Assembly: GCA_934322085.1 (NCBI GenBank)
Contig: CAKRGF010000013.1
Span: forward strand, 1-61,804
Direction: 5' to 3'
DNA length: 61,804 nt
From: an uncultured Eubacterium sp.
GTDB taxonomy: Bacteria > Bacillota > Clostridia > Lachnospirales > Lachnospiraceae
Shown here: positions 23,497 to 32,827 of the stretch, piece by piece
Numbering within the stretch: position 1 is the stretch's first letter
Layout of the letters: every line of letters begins with the position of its first letter
Position numbers and translations under genes: made by a program
Notes under the pieces: generated by a model
What the model saw: only the letters and a program-made list of their open reading frames with translations
The model's database searches: none
What the model was told of the DNA's origin: nothing

Positions 23497-26400
23497 TTAT
23501 TCTTTTTCATCCATTGCTTCTTCTATCATGGATTCTTCATCTACTGTTTTTTCTCTCATATCTTTTTTGCGGTTTAACAAATCATAAATACATGGTACAA
23601 CAAACAGTGTAAGCAGCGTACCATATACCAGACCGCCAATCGTAACAATTGCCATCGGTCTTATCATATCCGTTCCCATACTGCTGCCGGCAACCATCGG
23701 AATCAAACCAAGTACCGTCGTCAATGCTGTCATGAGAATCGGACGAAGTCTCGTTACACCTGCTTCCTCAATTGCCTGTCGTTTCTCGACACCGCTTCGG
23801 CGTAACTGATTGATATAATCCACAAGTACAATACCATTATTTACGATAATACCAGACAGCATAACAAACCCAATCATGGCAATGACACTGATATCACTTC
23901 CCGAAATCCACAGTCCAAGGAAACCTCCCGTAAAGGCAAGTGGAATCGTAAACAAAATGATAAATGGGGATAACAATGACTGGAACTGTGCCACCATAAT
24001 CAAATACATCAACAGCACACCAAGTGCCATCATCAAAAGCACCTGTCCCATTGCTTCTGTGGTTGCCTCATTTTCACCGTCTAATTCCATTTCATAACCA
24101 GCCGGTTTCTTTGTCTGGTTTACGATTTTTTCAACCTCTCTCGAAACGTCGCTTACTACATAGCCATCCTTGATATCCGCTTTTACAGCAATATATCTTG
24201 TCTGTCCTTTGCGGTAAATCGATTTTGGCGAATCCGCCGTGCTAAAATCAGCAATCTTACTAAGAGAAACCTTTTTCGTCTTCTGAGTCATCGAATCGGT
24301 ATAATCAATTTTCAGATTTTTGACATCATTTCTTGTCAAGTCCTCATCCTCCGCCGAGTTGACATAAACACCCAAATCATCGGTATCATTCGATACCGTA
24401 GAAGCCGAAGAAGCTTCTTTTACTTTTGCATAAATCTGCTGATAAACCTGCGCCACCGTAAGTGAATAACGCATTGCTTTCGCTTTATCCACAGTAATTC
24501 GGTACTCTTTACCGGCATCTTCCAGACCATTCGTAATGTTATCAAGACCATCTACTTTTTCCAGTTTCTTCATCATGTCTTCCGAAATCGTCTGCAATTT
24601 ATCCAAATCTTTTCCTTTAATATTGATGGTGACACCATCGCCCATCAGGGCACTCATATCCATCGCAGAAGCATTTACTTCTACTTTTCCCTCAATATTT
24701 TTTGTTTTTTCCGTAATCAGTTTTGTAATTTCTTCATTACTTAACTGCCTGTCATCTTTCAAAATGATGTACATCGTTACGGTATTTTCACCGCCAGAAC
24801 CGGTAAGCATCGACATGGATGAACCCGTTCCTGTATAAGCACCAACCGACTCAACATCCGGAATCTCACGGATTTTTTCAACCACTTGATTGGACGCTTT
24901 TTTCGTATCTGCCAGTTTTGTTCCATTATCCATCGTAAGCGTAGCCGTCATCTGCGTACTTTCCATATCCGGCATCATAGAAAATCCTCTGCCGGCTGCC
25001 AATGCCGCAAATAACACAAGGAGAATAACGGAACCAGCTAGGACAAGCCACTTAAACCGCAGCACCCATTTGATTGCTCTGCCATACGCACGCTGGACTG
25101 CCGCAATGATTTTCGACTCTTTCTTTGGCTTTCTCTTAATCAATCCGGCCGACATTGCCGGCACTAAGGTAAGCGCTACAAGAAGACTTGCTCCCAGTGT
25201 GTAAGCAAGGGTAAGCGCCAAGTCGACGAATAACTGCTTTGTCACACCTTCTGTAAAAATAATCGGTGCGAACACACAAACCGTTGTCAGTGTAGATGCC
25301 ACGATAGCTCCTGCCACCTGGCTTGCTCCCTCAACTGCTGCACGCTTGGTTGAAATCCCATGCTGCTTAAGACGGAAAACGTTTTCAATTACGACAACCG
25401 AGTTATCCACAAGCATACCAACACCAAGTGCCAGACCGGATAAGGAAATAATATTCAGTGTTACACCACTAAAGTACATCGCTACAACTGCTGCAATCAC
25501 GCTGAGCGGAATTGAGCAGGCAACGATAAAGGTTGGCCGCCAGTCGCGCAGGAAAAACAGCAGAATCAAAATAGCAAGCAAACCACCAAGCAAAAGATTT
25601 TGCACTACAGCATCCACTACAAGGTCAATGTATACCCCCTGATTCATCAAAACAGAAACATGCAGTCCCTGATTGTCTTTCTGCAACTGGTCAAAACGAT
25701 CCGTGAGTGCACTCGTTACGTCTCCGGTTGAAAATCCGGACTGTTTCTGTAATGTAACAAGTACCGCCGGGTTGCCGTTTACTACGGTATACACATCATC
25801 CGAGTTATCCGTAACTGCAATATCTGCCACATCCGAAAGTTTAATCGGGTCTAAACCATCCAAATCCATATCGCAGACAACAAGGTTTTTGATTTCTTTC
25901 TCAGACTGAATCTTATCACCTACACGTACAAGGTAAGAAGCATCTCCTTCGGTAATATAACCGGACGGCATATCAAAGTTCTGCGCTTTTAATACATTTT
26001 CAACCATTTCTTTTGTAATAATTTTTTTCAGGTTCGCATTACTTTTTGTCGTTTTTTTCGAATTCTTTAACTGTTTATCTGCTTCATCTAACTTATTTTT
26101 TCCATTATCCATCTGTGCTTCCGAAACACTTAGCTGGATACTGGAAAGGATTTTCTGTTTATTTAACTGTTCGGTCGCTTCTGTTGTCGAAATCTGACCT
26201 TTCTCTAATTTCTTCTTTGTTGCATTAAGTTTTTTCAGACCGGCATTGATTTTTTTCTTTGCTGCTGTAATTTTTGCTTTATTCTTCGTCAGTTTTTTCT
26301 TCTGGGTTTCCACCTGCTTAAGTCCACTGTTTGCTGAAGTAAGTGCCGTATTCACTTCGTTTACCTTGGACGGAAGCATTTCTTCCGTAATACCGGCATC

Positions 26401-27477
26401 CTTCAATTTGCCACGGACAACCTGTAACTGTGCCTGAACCGACGCTAAAGAAGTACTGAGTTCCTGTGAATTCCCACCGACATTCCCAAGCTGCGTTTTC
26501 AGAGAGTTCTCCTGAACTTTGAGCTTTTCAAGCGTCGTCTTCAGTGTCGTAAGCTGCGTCTGCGTCGCCGTCAGTGTCTTAATTGTATTTGTCAGTTTTG
26601 TTTTATTGGCAGCAAGCGCAGCAAGTCCTGTATTTAACTGTTTTTCACTCTTTTTAAGCGTTGCCTGCTGCTTTTTAATATTCGTAATATTTTCATTGAT
26701 AACTTTCAGACCATCCTTAATTTTATCCGATGCCTGACTAAGTTTTGTCTCCCCCTTCGCCATCTTATCAGCGGCGGTTTCTTTTCCATTCTTTAATTTG
26801 TCTTTGCCATTTTCGAGCTTTTTCTTTCCTTCATCAATCTTATCCTGTGCATCGCTTAATTTTCCTTCAATCGCCTTTTGCACAAGCTCATTCATCTTGT
26901 CAATCTTATCCTGCTGAATAATGACCTGAATCTTTTTCTCAATAGAACCGGATTCATTGACAGAGGCAACTCCCTCCACACTCTCTAATTCCGGAATAAT
27001 TTCTTTTTCCGCCTTTTTCGTGACTTCCGCACTGTCTAATTTATCATAATCCAGTGCCGCTACCATAATCGGCATCATGTCCGGATTCATTTTCATAATT
27101 GTAGGACTTCCGATGGAATCATCAAACTGCGATGTCACCATATCAAGACTTTCTCTCATATCTACAACTGTAGAACCCATATCCGTTCCATCATTGAATG
27201 ACATAACAACCATTGACATATTCTGGATGGAAATGGACTGCAGCTCTTTGACGTTGTTGATACGCTCCATCGCCTGCTCCACCGGTTCGGAAACAGCCTT
27301 TTCTACTTCTTCCGGACTTGCTCCCGGATATGTAGTCATAACAAGTGCATACGGAAATTCCATATTTGGCAGAAAATCCGTACTCATATTTTGAAATGAC
27401 AAAAATCCGAGCACCAGACATATAACAACCGCAACTAATATGGTAAATGGTTTACGAACACTGAACTTTGATAACAT
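23497..27477 (-). CDS. RND-family transporter with long coiled-coil insertion
   Basis: 1326 residues, about 300 longer than AcrB-type pumps. The N-terminus (KPFTILVAVVICLVLGFLSFQNM, split here as a first helix), EVEKAVSEPVEQAMERINNV, the mid block GLALGVGMLVDNSVVVIENVFR and the C-terminal IVLVDYINQLRRSGVEKRQAI are RND hallmarks. An extra segment of about 280 residues (roughly 200-485) is Lys/Leu/Asn-rich coiled coil (GKKKLENGKDKLKNGKE, KKKLTKNKAKITAAKKKINAG). It lies in the first outer loop. No membrane-fusion or outer-membrane partner is nearby; the coiled coil may span the wall itself (inference). Substrate unknown. Confidence 0.87.
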   Translation of the reverse strand: MLSKFSVRKPFTILVAVVICLVLGFLSFQNMSTDFLPNMEFPYALVMTTYPGASPEEVEKAVSEPVEQAMERINNVKELQSISIQNMSMVVMSFNDGTDMGSTVVDMRESLDMVTSQFDDSIGSPTIMKMNPDMMPIMVAALDYDKLDSAEVTKKAEKEIIPELESVEGVASVNESGSIEKKIQVIIQQDKIDKMNELVQKAIEGKLSDAQDKIDEGKKKLENGKDKLKNGKETAADKMAKGETKLSQASDKIKDGLKVINENITNIKKQQATLKKSEKQLNTGLAALAANKTKLTNTIKTLTATQTQLTTLKTTLEKLKVQENSLKTQLGNVGGNSQELSTSLASVQAQLQVVRGKLKDAGITEEMLPSKVNEVNTALTSANSGLKQVETQKKKLTKNKAKITAAKKKINAGLKKLNATKKKLEKGQISTTEATEQLNKQKILSSIQLSVSEAQMDNGKNKLDEADKQLKNSKKTTKSNANLKKIITKEMVENVLKAQNFDMPSGYITEGDASYLVRVGDKIQSEKEIKNLVVCDMDLDGLDPIKLSDVADIAVTDNSDDVYTVVNGNPAVLVTLQKQSGFSTGDVTSALTDRFDQLQKDNQGLHVSVLMNQGVYIDLVVDAVVQNLLLGGLLAILILLFFLRDWRPTFIVACSIPLSVIAAVVAMYFSGVTLNIISLSGLALGVGMLVDNSVVVIENVFRLKQHGISTKRAAVEGASQVAGAIVASTLTTVCVFAPIIFTEGVTKQLFVDLALTLAYTLGASLLVALTLVPAMSAGLIKRKPKKESKIIAAVQRAYGRAIKWVLRFKWLVLAGSVILLVLFAALAAGRGFSMMPDMESTQMTATLTMDNGTKLADTKKASNQVVEKIREIPDVESVGAYTGTGSSMSMLTGSGGENTVTMYIILKDDRQLSNEEITKLITEKTKNIEGKVEVNASAMDMSALMGDGVTINIKGKDLDKLQTISEDMMKKLEKVDGLDNITNGLEDAGKEYRITVDKAKAMRYSLTVAQVYQQIYAKVKEASSASTVSNDTDDLGVYVNSAEDEDLTRNDVKNLKIDYTDSMTQKTKKVSLSKIADFSTADSPKSIYRKGQTRYIAVKADIKDGYVVSDVSREVEKIVNQTKKPAGYEMELDGENEATTEAMGQVLLMMALGVLLMYLIMVAQFQSLLSPFIILFTIPLAFTGGFLGLWISGSDISVIAMIGFVMLSGIIVNNGIVLVDYINQLRRSGVEKRQAIEEAGVTRLRPILMTALTTVLGLIPMVAGSSMGTDMIRPMAIVTIGGLVYGTLLTLFVVPCIYDLLNRKKDMREKTVDEESMIEEAMDEKE

Positions 27478-27556
27478 CTGAAAGTTCCTCCCTTTCTCTA
27501 AAATGACTATTAGTCGAGTATAACACCGTTTGATTCGCTAACGCAACTCTAGGAGA

Positions 27557-27582
27557 GACACAAAATGTGAAATTTTTGTGTC
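27557..27582. terminator. Hairpin after the S41 protease gene
   Basis: GACACAAAA and TTTTTGTGTC arms around a short loop, a few bases after the S41 stop. The T-run is stronger on the plus strand, so for the minus-strand gene this is only a possible terminator. Confidence 0.45.
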
Positions 27583-27588
27583 TTTTAC

Positions 27589-28794
27589 TTATTCAGCTGT
27601 TTTTTCATTTATCACTTCCACTGCTTTTTGCAGCTGGTAATCGTCTTTTCCACCGAATTGCTTCAAATCAGAAGGATTCTTTGCTTCCACATCCGGGGTC
27701 AATCCTTTGCCCTGAATACACCTGCCGCTTGGCAGCAAATATTCCCCGGTCGTCAGCTTAATTCCACCGCCGCAAGATTTTTCCAGCGAAAAGATGGTCT
27801 GCACAATTCCTTTTCCAAAGCTTTTCACACCAACTAACGAAGCTGCTTTTCGGTCCTGCATACAGCCGGCAAAAACTTCCGAAGCGCTGGCACTTCCTCC
27901 ATTAATCAAAACCGCCACCGGCTTATCAAAATGCTTTTCATCGGTTGACGTATATACTTTATCACCATTTACTTTATTTTTTTCCGTAATCAGTTTTCCT
28001 TTTGGAAGCATCCGGTCAAGAATATCCACAACCGCCGTCAGCGAACCACCGCCATTGCCTCGCAAATCTACAATCAATCCCTTCTGTCCCTTCTTCTCTA
28101 AGTCAGAAAGTGCATTCTCATATTGTTTTACCGTTTCCTTTGTAAAGGAAGTAATGGCAATATAACCGGTTTCCCCGGACAACATCCGGTGTGTAACCGT
28201 CTGATTGACAATCTTTTCACAGGTCACCGTAATTTTCTTCTTTGTCTTTTCTCCATTTTCTTCCCGCAAAACAACGAGTTCTGATTTTTTTCCTTCTTTT
28301 CCTTTAATCTTCTGAATCGTATCATTTAACGATAATTTTGTTACGTCCTCGCCATTTACCGAAAGCAGAATATCTCCGGCTTTTAATCCGGCTTTCTGTG
28401 CCGGTCTGCCTTTCTGCACTTCCTGAATCGTCTTGTTTTTCGTTTTTTCATCGTAGCGCACACTTGCACCGATTCCCTCGTAATCTCCTTCTACATCTTC
28501 CATACTGCTTTTTAATTCTTCACTGGTAAAATACGCTGAATACTTATCGCCTAGCGCCGCAACCATTCCTTTTGCAGCATATTCCGAAATTGTCTGGTCA
28601 GATACATCGTCCTTCCAGTAATAGCTGTCAATGTACGATTCCACAACTTCTGCACGGTTTCTAATATCCGACGCAAGAGAGGACGCCGGCAGAATCTGTA
28701 TATCTAAAAAATACATGACAAGAAAAAATGTCATAGAAAACAATACACCAACAAATATTCCAGAAAAAAAACCATTGCCTCGTCTTTTCCTCAT
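27589..28794 (-). CDS. S41-family C-terminal processing peptidase (CtpA-like)
   Basis: 401 residues. A signal-anchor helix at 11-29 is followed by the N-terminal helical part (AEVVESYIDSYYW, SAYFTSEEL), a PDZ domain (GIGASVRY ... GLKAGDILLSVNGEDV), and the protease core with the Ser in NGGSASASEVFAG and Lys in GVKSFGKGIVQ. It cuts C-terminal tails of proteins outside the membrane; Gram-positive relatives control wall hydrolases. It follows the M23 activator and ftsEX, a setting that suggests it turns over divisome hydrolases (inference). Confidence 0.93.
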   Translation of the reverse strand: MRKRRGNGFFSGIFVGVLFSMTFFLVMYFLDIQILPASSLASDIRNRAEVVESYIDSYYWKDDVSDQTISEYAAKGMVAALGDKYSAYFTSEELKSSMEDVEGDYEGIGASVRYDEKTKNKTIQEVQKGRPAQKAGLKAGDILLSVNGEDVTKLSLNDTIQKIKGKEGKKSELVVLREENGEKTKKKITVTCEKIVNQTVTHRMLSGETGYIAITSFTKETVKQYENALSDLEKKGQKGLIVDLRGNGGGSLTAVVDILDRMLPKGKLITEKNKVNGDKVYTSTDEKHFDKPVAVLINGGSASASEVFAGCMQDRKAASLVGVKSFGKGIVQTIFSLEKSCGGGIKLTTGEYLLPSGRCIQGKGLTPDVEAKNPSDLKQFGGKDDYQLQKAVEVINEKTAE

Positions 28795-28810
28795 CTTTCA
28801 CTATCCTCCA

Positions 28811-30004
28811 TTATCTCGAAATATAATTTAACGGATTCACATAACTTCCATTTTTTGTAACACCAAAATGAAGATGTGCACCGGTTGATATACCAGTCGA
28901 GCCGACATACCCGATTACTTGTCCTTTTGTTACCTGTTTTCCGGCACTCACTGCAAGTCTGGAACAGTGCATATATACCGTATACAAACGGCTGCCATGC
29001 GAAATCATAATATAATTTCCGGCACTTGAACTATACGTAGCGGTCACTACTTTTCCGCTGCCGGCTGCTAATATCGGCGTTCCCGAAGGTGCTGCCAAAT
29101 CGACACCTTTATGATATGTGCTGGCACCTGCAGTCGGACTTTTTCTGCCGCCGAATCCGGAAGAAATACGTCCGGCGCCACCTTTTAGCGGCCAGCCAAG
29201 TCCTGTTGTGCTGCCACCGGAATTTCCGCCGCCTGCCGCCATTTCACGGTCAATCTCATCCTGTTTTTTCTGAAGCAGTGCTTCCACCTGATTTTCCGCT
29301 TCCAGCGCTTTTTTCGTGTACTCACTTACTTGATCCTGCGATTTTTCCATCGCTTTATCAATCTTATCCAATTCTGTTTTTTTATCCGCCTTTAACTCGG
29401 ACACCGCTTGCTTTTCTTCCTTTGTTTTTGTTTCTAATTCCTTCAACTCATTTGTCTGCTGTTCACGCTGCTTCTCCTTTTGCTGCACCATAAGTGCTGC
29501 CTTCTGAAAGCGTGCAAACACTTTGTTATCATATTCGGAAATTTTTTCAACATACTCTGAGCGGTTCAACAAATCAGAAATACTTTTTGCACCAAATATA
29601 ATATCGAGATATTCCTGATTTCCATTTTCATACATATATTTTATGCGACGCTTCATCGTCGTATACTGCTTTTCTTTTTCCTTCTGTGCCTTTGCTAATT
29701 CCTTCTGAATTGCCTTTAACTTTTTTTCAGACGACGTAACCTGTGCATGAAGTTTCTCTAATTCTTCTTCCAGAGATGCTGTCTTTTTATCTAACTTCTC
29801 AATATATTTTAAGGTATCGTCTTTATCTGCCTGAATCTCCTCGATTTCCTTTTGCAGACTATCCGCCTTGTTTTCCCATTCTTTCTGCTGTTTTTCTGTT
29901 TCTTTAATCTGCTTATCATAGTTTGTGGCACCTACATTTTGCCCAAACATAAAAAGCGACACAACGCCGCACAATATACCGCATAACAGCCATTTTCTTC
30001 TCAT
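28811..30004 (-). CDS. Coiled-coil M23 peptidoglycan hydrolase or activator (EnvC/PcsB-like)
   Basis: 397 residues from ATG 30004 (AGGAAG eight bases upstream). A signal peptide (RRKWLLCGILCGVVSLFMFG) is followed by a long coiled coil (residues 25-240, rich in K, E and Q), then a glycine linker and an M23 domain with HKGVD, the YMHC strand histidine and HLHFGV. This coiled-coil-plus-LytM plan is that of FtsX partners such as EnvC and PcsB. It lies directly downstream of ftsX, so FtsEX probably gates its activity at the septum. The zinc ligands appear complete, suggesting direct hydrolase activity. Confidence 0.92.
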   Translation of the reverse strand: MRRKWLLCGILCGVVSLFMFGQNVGATNYDKQIKETEKQQKEWENKADSLQKEIEEIQADKDDTLKYIEKLDKKTASLEEELEKLHAQVTSSEKKLKAIQKELAKAQKEKEKQYTTMKRRIKYMYENGNQEYLDIIFGAKSISDLLNRSEYVEKISEYDNKVFARFQKAALMVQQKEKQREQQTNELKELETKTKEEKQAVSELKADKKTELDKIDKAMEKSQDQVSEYTKKALEAENQVEALLQKKQDEIDREMAAGGGNSGGSTTGLGWPLKGGAGRISSGFGGRKSPTAGASTYHKGVDLAAPSGTPILAAGSGKVVTATYSSSAGNYIMISHGSRLYTVYMHCSRLAVSAGKQVTKGQVIGYVGSTGISTGAHLHFGVTKNGSYVNPLNYISR

Positions 30005-30016
30005 CTTTATCACTTC

Positions 30017-30928
30017 CTAAATATTCAAATTTCTCCGCACCGTAATAAAACTGCCAAAGAATCCAATTCCAACGCCCAAAATCAGTGAAATCGGAACTAA
30101 CATCACAAAAACTTCCCCTGTCGTAAGGAAAGCAAGCCCCTCCGAGAACAGAGAAAAATGCGTTGTTATATAACTAAGAATCCGTCCGTACGAAATTCCT
30201 AACACAATAAGGGGAATAATTGAGCCAATCAAGCCAATCACTACGCCTTCCACAATAAAAGGTGCCCAGATAAAAAAGTCCGACGCACCCATCAGACGCA
30301 TAATCGCAATTTCCGGTTTCCTTACAGCAATTCCGGTCGCAATTGTCGAATGAATCAAAAATACGGATACAAGTAAAAGCACAACAATCAGCACCAGCGA
30401 CACACCACCTACTAATTTATTAACACTCGAAAAGCCTTCTTCAATTTCATCCGCTTCCTTAATCCGTCGGATCCCTTTTACGGTTTCCAGGTATTCTACT
30501 AGTGTAGACTGTCGTTCCAAATCCTTGCAGTAAATGGCATAAGATGCAGAATCCGCTAACGGATTATCATCACCAAAACTCTCTGCCAGTTCCGGTGTCT
30601 TAGAAAAGTTTTCCTGTTTAAAATCTTCCCATGCCTGTGCAGCAGAGATGTATTCTACCCGCTCCACTTCATCTCTTTTCTCAATTTTTTGTCCAATATC
30701 AGCAATCTGTTTTTCCGAAAGATTTTCTTCAAAAAAAACAGAAATTCCCACTGACTGTTCTGCCGAGTGAAGAATATTCTGAAAATTACTGAGTACAAAA
30801 TAAAATAAACCAAAGACAAAAAGGCAGGCTGCAATCGTCCCCATGGAAGCGAGGGTAAACATGCGGTTTTTTCTCAGATTCGCAAGTCCTTGTTTGATGC
30901 TGTGAAAAAATAAATTAATCCCCTTCAA
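30017..30928 (-). CDS. ftsX: Cell-division ABC transporter permease FtsX
   Basis: 303 residues from TTG 30928, which has AAAGGAGG eight bases upstream and overlaps the ftsE end. One N-terminal helix, then an outer domain (EQSVGISVFFEENLSEKQIADIG, DDNPLADSASYAIY), then three helices with TGIAVRKPEIAIMRLMGASDFFIWAPF, the conserved FtsX loop. FtsX carries the signal from FtsE to outer wall hydrolases. The neighbouring M23 gene supplies the likely partner. Confidence 0.94.
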   Translation of the reverse strand: MKGINLFFHSIKQGLANLRKNRMFTLASMGTIAACLFVFGLFYFVLSNFQNILHSAEQSVGISVFFEENLSEKQIADIGQKIEKRDEVERVEYISAAQAWEDFKQENFSKTPELAESFGDDNPLADSASYAIYCKDLERQSTLVEYLETVKGIRRIKEADEIEEGFSSVNKLVGGVSLVLIVVLLLVSVFLIHSTIATGIAVRKPEIAIMRLMGASDFFIWAPFIVEGVVIGLIGSIIPLIVLGISYGRILSYITTHFSLFSEGLAFLTTGEVFVMLVPISLILGVGIGFFGSFITVRRNLNI

Positions 30929-31631
30929 CCTGATAACCTCCTTTCTTTTCATCTCTTACCAAAACGCCATCCTCTAAATTTATAACACGCTTTTGCATGA
31001 CATCCACGACATCATTATTATGAGTTACAACAACAACTGTTGTCCCCATTTTGTTTACTTCCTCCAATAACATCATAATATCCCATGCTGTCTTGGGGTC
31101 AAGATTTCCCGTCGGCTCGTCCGCCAGCAAAATGGTCGGCTGGTTAATCAGTGCTCTGGCAATCGCTACACGCTGCTGCTCTCCGCCGGATAATTCGTGC
31201 GGATACATCTTCTCTTTCCCTTTTAGCCCAACCATCTCTAACATAATCGGAACATTTCTTGCAATATCTCTTTTTGTCATGCCGATGATTTCCTGCGCAA
31301 AGGCAACATTTTCAAATACCGTCTTATTTTTTAACAGGCGAAAATCCTGAAATACAACACCAATCTTTCTCCGGTATAACGAAACCTGCTTGCGTTTCAA
31401 ATTTGTCACCTGTCTGCCACCGACAAATATGCGGCCTTCGGTCGGATTTAACTCTTTTAAAAGCAATTTAATAAAAGTGGACTTGCCAGATCCACTTTTA
31501 CCAACTACGAATACAAATTCGCCTTTATGAATGCGAATAGATACATCACTTAGGGCTTCCACACCTGTAGAATACTGCTTACTGATATGATCCATCGCAA
31601 TAATAGGTATCACCTTTTTCTTCGTTTCCAT
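30915..31631 (-). CDS. ftsE: Cell-division ATP-binding protein FtsE
   Basis: 238 residues with all ABC motifs: Walker A GKSGSGKST, Q-loop VFQDFRLL, signature LSGGEQQRVAIARAL, Walker B ILLADEPTGNLD and the switch histidine in VVVVTHNN. AVNR-type start YSTGVEALSDVSIRI matches FtsE. It overlaps ftsX by 14 bases. Conserved order ftsE-ftsX-M23-S41 on the minus strand. Confidence 0.95.
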   Translation of the reverse strand: METKKKVIPIIAMDHISKQYSTGVEALSDVSIRIHKGEFVFVVGKSGSGKSTFIKLLLKELNPTEGRIFVGGRQVTNLKRKQVSLYRRKIGVVFQDFRLLKNKTVFENVAFAQEIIGMTKRDIARNVPIMLEMVGLKGKEKMYPHELSGGEQQRVAIARALINQPTILLADEPTGNLDPKTAWDIMMLLEEVNKMGTTVVVVTHNNDVVDVMQKRVINLEDGVLVRDEKKGGYQVEGD

Positions 31632-31653
31632 GATACAAAACCTCTCTCGTCAA

Positions 31654-32742
31654 TTAATACTCAATGGTCTCCAAATAGTTCATATACTTCACAACCATCA
31701 ACGCAATGCGGAATGTAATCGCATCCTCAAACACACGCAAATCAAGTCCGGTGCTCTTTTGCAGTTTATCCAAACGGTAAACAAGTGTATTTCGATGGAT
31801 ATAAAGCTGTCTCGATGTCTCCGAAACATTTAAGTTATTTTCAAAGAACTTGTTAATTGTCGTCAAGGTTTCTTCGTCGAAATTATCCGGTGTGTTGTCA
31901 TCGAAAATTTCTTTAATAAACATTTTGCAAAGTGGCAGTGGAAGCTGGTAAATCAATCGTCCAATTCCCAAATTACTATACGCCATTACCTTTTTGTCAC
32001 TGTAAAAGATTTTTCCAACATCCAATGCCATCTTCGCTTCTTTATAGGACCTTGATACTTCCTTGATATCTTTAATAATCGTTCCAAACGCCACACGGAC
32101 ACGTGCCATTGCCTCAGTATTTAACATATCCACAATAACCTGCGCCGTTTTCTCCAAATCATCGTAGGTGTCTTTGTCCTTAATTTCCTTTACAATAATG
32201 ATGTTTTTCTCATCCACTGCTGTAATAAAATCTTTGTTGCCACCGGCAAACATGCTGCGGACAGTCTCTAGGGCACCATTATCTTTTTCCTTACTTGTCT
32301 CTACGATATAAACAACCCGGCGCGCATTCATCTCGATATGAAGTTTCTTCGCGCGGTTAAAAATATCAACCAAAAGGAGGTTATCGAGCAAAAGATTCTT
32401 AATAAAGTTATCCTTGTCGTAACGTTCTTTATAGGCAACTAATAAATTCTGAATCTGGAATACAACAATCTTTCCAATCATATATACATCCTCGGCCTCT
32501 CCCTTTGCCACGACAATATATTCTAACTGACTCTCATCATAAACCTTAAAAAACTGGTATCCCAAAATCGCCTGGCTGTCTGCCGGCGAATCAGCAAATG
32601 TCTTAACGGTCGCACGGTAATCTTCACTGTCACCTGCCGTTTCCGCCAATACATTTCCCTCGGCATCCACTACACTAAGGTCAATTTTTGTAATCCCTTT
32701 TACACCATCAATTGTATTTTGCAAAATCTGGTTTGATATCAT
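31654..32742 (-). CDS. PucR/CdaR-family transcriptional regulator
   Basis: 362 residues. The N-terminal part (ISNQILQNTIDGVKGITKIDLSVVDAEGNVLAET) is a sugar-diacid-recognition-like sensor. The C-terminus (FFENNLNVSETSRQLYIHRNTLVYRLDKLQKSTGLDLRVFEDA in segments) is the PucR helix-turn-helix. AGGAGGGG precedes the ATG. It lies 22 bases before ftsE, in the same direction, so it may be co-transcribed with the division cluster. Its targets and ligand are not evident; no diacid pathway is near. Confidence 0.88.
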   Translation of the reverse strand: MISNQILQNTIDGVKGITKIDLSVVDAEGNVLAETAGDSEDYRATVKTFADSPADSQAILGYQFFKVYDESQLEYIVVAKGEAEDVYMIGKIVVFQIQNLLVAYKERYDKDNFIKNLLLDNLLLVDIFNRAKKLHIEMNARRVVYIVETSKEKDNGALETVRSMFAGGNKDFITAVDEKNIIIVKEIKDKDTYDDLEKTAQVIVDMLNTEAMARVRVAFGTIIKDIKEVSRSYKEAKMALDVGKIFYSDKKVMAYSNLGIGRLIYQLPLPLCKMFIKEIFDDNTPDNFDEETLTTINKFFENNLNVSETSRQLYIHRNTLVYRLDKLQKSTGLDLRVFEDAITFRIALMVVKYMNYLETIEY

Positions 32743-32827
32743 TTATGCCCCTCCTTAACTACTCCTTTTGTACTTTTCGTTCACAACACCTCATTTCTCC
32801 TCATTGTATCATTTATTCAGACTATTG

